This document shows, piece after piece, positions 50,408 to 52,155 of a stretch of 52,155 bases of DNA. How positions within the stretch are numbered: position 1 is the stretch's first letter; every line of letters starts with the position of its first letter. This DNA is from Acidimicrobiales bacterium (GTDB lineage: Bacteria; Actinomycetota; Actinomycetes; Mycobacteriales; QHCE01): positions 1-52,155 of the forward strand of contig QHCE01000069.1 of NCBI GenBank assembly GCA_003243955.1, given 5' to 3'. Below the pieces are notes generated by a model. The model saw only the letters and a list, made by a program, of their open reading frames with translations, had not been told where the DNA came from and did no database searches. A program made the position numbers and the translations under genes.

Positions 50408-50863
50408 ATGAACAACGTGACGTTCCTAGCTCGGCTTGATCGATCTGTCACTCCTGAGGAGATCAAGAACCTTCAATATTCTGTCGGCTGGTCCGGTGGT
50501 GATCTCGAGGACTGGCTGTCATGCATCGGACACTCACTGTGTGTCGCAACTGCTCGTGACATCAGTAGCAACGAGCTAGTCGGTATCGGATTTCTGGCAG
50601 GCAATGTCCGTCATGCTCAATTGGTTGACCTCACCGTTCACCCGCGGGTGCAGCGACACGGCGTTGCACGGCAGCTGGTTCAGCTTTGTCTAGGCTTCGT
50701 TGTCGAGCACGGCATCAAGTACGTGGGCCTTACCTGGGCGGAGTCATCGCCCTGGCTGAAAGACTTCTATTTCCGTGCTGGATTCCGAGAGATCCACAAT
50801 GCCATGTGGCTCGAGGAGTCGATTATCCGAGCGAACGCACCCGTACTAAAGGAAGAGCAGTAA
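50408..50863 (+). CDS. GNAT acetyltransferase
   Basis: The 151-aa protein has the GNAT core with VGIGFLAGNVRHAQLVDLTVHPRVQRHGVARQLVQLCLGFV (about residues 56-96). The VHPRVQRHGVARQLV segment is the acetyl-CoA Q/RxxGxG/A loop (here QRHGVA). WLKDFYFRAGFREIHNAMWL is the C-terminal strand with the conserved Y/F...GF. The substrate is unknown. It stands alone between the gcvT remnant and gcvT. Confidence 0.85.
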   Translation: MNNVTFLARLDRSVTPEEIKNLQYSVGWSGGDLEDWLSCIGHSLCVATARDISSNELVGIGFLAGNVRHAQLVDLTVHPRVQRHGVARQLVQLCLGFVVEHGIKYVGLTWAESSPWLKDFYFRAGFREIHNAMWLEESIIRANAPVLKEEQ

Positions 50864-50884
50864 TGGCCCGGTACTAACGAGCAT

Positions 50885-50922
50885 CTGCGTCACTGAAATA
50901 TTTCGGCACGAAGACCACTGGT
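50885..50922 (+). pseudogene. Degenerate fragment of the NTF2-like gene
   Basis: About 38 bp, GAAATATTTCGGCACGAAGACCA within them, match 49347-49390 in the 3' part of the NTF2-like gene at about 80% identity. They run into the DNA just past the gcvT stop. The fragment is too short to code for anything. Confidence 0.55.
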
Positions 50923-50929
50923 GATCGTT

Positions 50930-52066
50930 CTAGCGCAAACCATGCGTGGTGACAAACGGCGGCGCGGTAACGGCGGCGGCAACTTCGCGACCGCGTACGT
51001 CAACCACTACCGTTGCTGAGCCCTCGGCCGCCGCGTCAGCTTTCAGCTCGGTATCAACCAGCGCTAGCGCGATTCCTGTGCCCAGCGTCGGAGAGAACGT
51101 TCCGCTGGTAATAACACCGCGCGGGACGGAACCCGGCTCCGCGCGTACCACCATCCCAGGCCGAGCGATGGCACGATCGGACAGCTTGAGCCCAACTAGC
51201 GCGCGTGCTGGGCCAGCAGCCCGCTGCTCCAGCAACGCATCACGACCCCAAAAAGCGGGCTTGGCCCACGCCACAGCCCAGTCCAGACGCGCCTCCAATG
51301 GCGTCACGTCTGGACTCAGCTCATGACCGTGTAATGGGTATCCCATCTCAGTACGGAGTGTGTCCCGCGCGGCCAAGCCACACGGCGCGCCCCCAACCGA
51401 AGCGGCGGCGGTAAGTAAGTGATCCCACATCAGTGCCGCGTCACCGGATGGAACGATGAGTTCATAGCCGCGTTCTCCGGTATAGCCGCTGCGACACACC
51501 ATGATGGCTGAGCCGGTAGCCCCAGACTGGACAGTATGGAAGCTCAAATAACGCCCTGGGCTCGCCACGCCCACCTTGTTCAGCAGCTCCGTAGAGCTGG
51601 GGCCCTGCACCGCAATGATGGCACTACTACCATGGGTGTTTTCTACCTCAACCCCATGCGGCGCGTGCTTAGCCAACAACTGAGCAACATAGCCGGTGTT
51701 CGCGGCATTCGGCACGCACAACAGCCGGTCGTCACTGACCCGATACACAAAGACGTCATCTACTACCCCACCGAGCTCGTTGCAACACAGCGTGTACTGC
51801 GCCTGGCCCTTGGAGATTCGATTTATGTCATTGGTGAAACAACTGTTGATGAAGTCAGCTGCACCCCGACCGGTTACCCAAACCGTTCCCAAGTGAGAAA
51901 CGTCGAATATACCTACCCGTTCCCGCACACTGGTGTGCTCGGCGAGCACACCAGTCGGATACTGCAACGGCATCTGCCAACCCGCAAAGTCTCCAAGTTT
52001 TGCACCCAACGACTCGTGCCGGTGCAGCAACGGACTACACAGTTCACCTTGATCTAAAGCCGTCAT
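50930..52066 (-). CDS. gcvT: Aminomethyltransferase, T-protein of the glycine cleavage system
   Basis: The 378-aa folate-dependent enzyme releases ammonia from the lipoyl-bound aminomethyl group and makes methylene-tetrahydrofolate. Signatures are SPLLHRHESLGAKLGDFAGWQMPLQYP, FDVSHLGTVWVTG (D53-type position) and SGYTGERGYELIVP. The C-terminal barrel has MGYPLHGHEL and PRGVITSGTFSPTLGTGIALALVD. The usual H, P and L partners are not in the window. A degenerate copy of its 3' end lies at 50010-50160. The 89 bases upstream to the window edge must carry its promoter, but no clear motif is seen. Confidence 0.93.
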   Translation of the reverse strand: MTALDQGELCSPLLHRHESLGAKLGDFAGWQMPLQYPTGVLAEHTSVRERVGIFDVSHLGTVWVTGRGAADFINSCFTNDINRISKGQAQYTLCCNELGGVVDDVFVYRVSDDRLLCVPNAANTGYVAQLLAKHAPHGVEVENTHGSSAIIAVQGPSSTELLNKVGVASPGRYLSFHTVQSGATGSAIMVCRSGYTGERGYELIVPSGDAALMWDHLLTAAASVGGAPCGLAARDTLRTEMGYPLHGHELSPDVTPLEARLDWAVAWAKPAFWGRDALLEQRAAGPARALVGLKLSDRAIARPGMVVRAEPGSVPRGVITSGTFSPTLGTGIALALVDTELKADAAAEGSATVVVDVRGREVAAAVTAPPFVTTHGLR

Positions 52067-52135
52067 AGAACGAACGTACCGTGCGCGGCTTACCTACGAA
52101 TAAGAACGTGGTAGAAAATCCCGCAGCGCCGGCAC

Positions 52136-52155
52136 CTAGATGATCTATTCCAAGG
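52136..52155. repeat. 20-bp inverted copy of the window's left end
   Basis: The last 20 bases are the exact reverse complement of bases 1-20, which lie inside the glutamate-cysteine ligase gene. Similarity ends abruptly at base 21. The match may be an assembly branch point, a chimera or a real short inverted repeat. Confidence 0.9.

Noticed and set aside
1-52155. CRISPR arrays, rRNA genes, riboswitches and replication origins
   Set aside because: No regularly spaced repeats, rRNA-like sequence, recognised riboswitch core or DnaA-box cluster was seen.

Overview
The window is chromosomal DNA from an actinobacterium (Actinomycetota) of moderately high GC. The evidence is core actinobacterial neighbourhoods: valS-folC-DUF4233; thyX, dapA, RNase J and ftsK close together; a SigK/RskA-type ECF pair; a Gly-Cys-Val tRNA cluster; an SCO5389-family gene; and DUF5709, DUF2752 and PhzF genes. 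An SsgA/SsgB-family cell-division protein and two large HTH/TPR regulators of the Streptomyces type suggest a morphologically complex lineage. ValS is of the archaeal-like type used by Bifidobacterium and Nocardioides relatives rather than the common mycobacterial type. I do not assign a genus.

Layout. 1-1.4 kb: 5' part of a glutamate-cysteine ligase and a membrane protein. 1.4-7.0 kb: a decayed 3' fragment of a LuxR gene, an arginase-family enzyme, a DUF234-type ATPase, a MITE-like element and the intact LuxR-type AAA regulator. 7.1-10.7 kb: a T4-like RNA-repair pair (RNA ligase plus polynucleotide kinase/phosphatase) bracketed by 45-bp direct repeats, followed directly by an HTH-MNT/HEPN toxin-antitoxin pair. 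10.7-15.3 kb: DUF4233, folC, valS. 15.4-20.7 kb: two paralogous TPR regulators (one lacking its HTH), a pentapeptide-repeat protein and an AbrB/RelE-like module. 20.7-27.6 kb: ftsK, a PQQ-type membrane protein, rnj, dapA. 27.8-31.6 kb: a hypothetical gene, a second MITE copy abutting an MFS transporter, a YdcZ-type transporter and a PhzF protein. 31.7-35.2 kb: VapBC, thyX, a DUF2752 protein, a DUF433/DUF5615 module and the SCO5389-family gene. 35.5-39.2 kb: an AT-rich accessory stretch (XRE regulator, GNAT-like enzyme) and a TipA-like regulator with two amber codons. 39.4-42.7 kb: purC, dedA, and a SnoaL / MarR / membrane-protein divergon with a clear operator. 42.8-46.2 kb: a decayed mobile region (IS6 element beside an ISL3 fragment, an intact sugar-kinase-like gene, a broken pfkB, an integrase remnant, tRNA-Val(CAC), a third MITE copy). 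46.2-52.1 kb: rskA-sigK, ssgB-like, three tRNAs, NTF2-like, DUF5709, a GNAT and gcvT.

Two themes stand out. First, an RNA-repair cassette sits beside a nucleotidyltransferase/HEPN RNase-type toxin pair, which suggests a locus that manages RNA damage. Second, at least three core genes on the minus strand (the LuxR gene, the SCO5389-family gene, gcvT) have a degenerate second copy of their own 3' end a short distance downstream, with accessory cargo between copy and parent: arginase plus ATPase, a toxin-antitoxin module, and a GNAT. This looks like a recurrent way of inserting small cargo at gene 3' ends. The window also holds three copies of a roughly 120-bp MITE-like repeat, and its two extreme ends are a 20-bp inverted match, which may be an assembly artefact.
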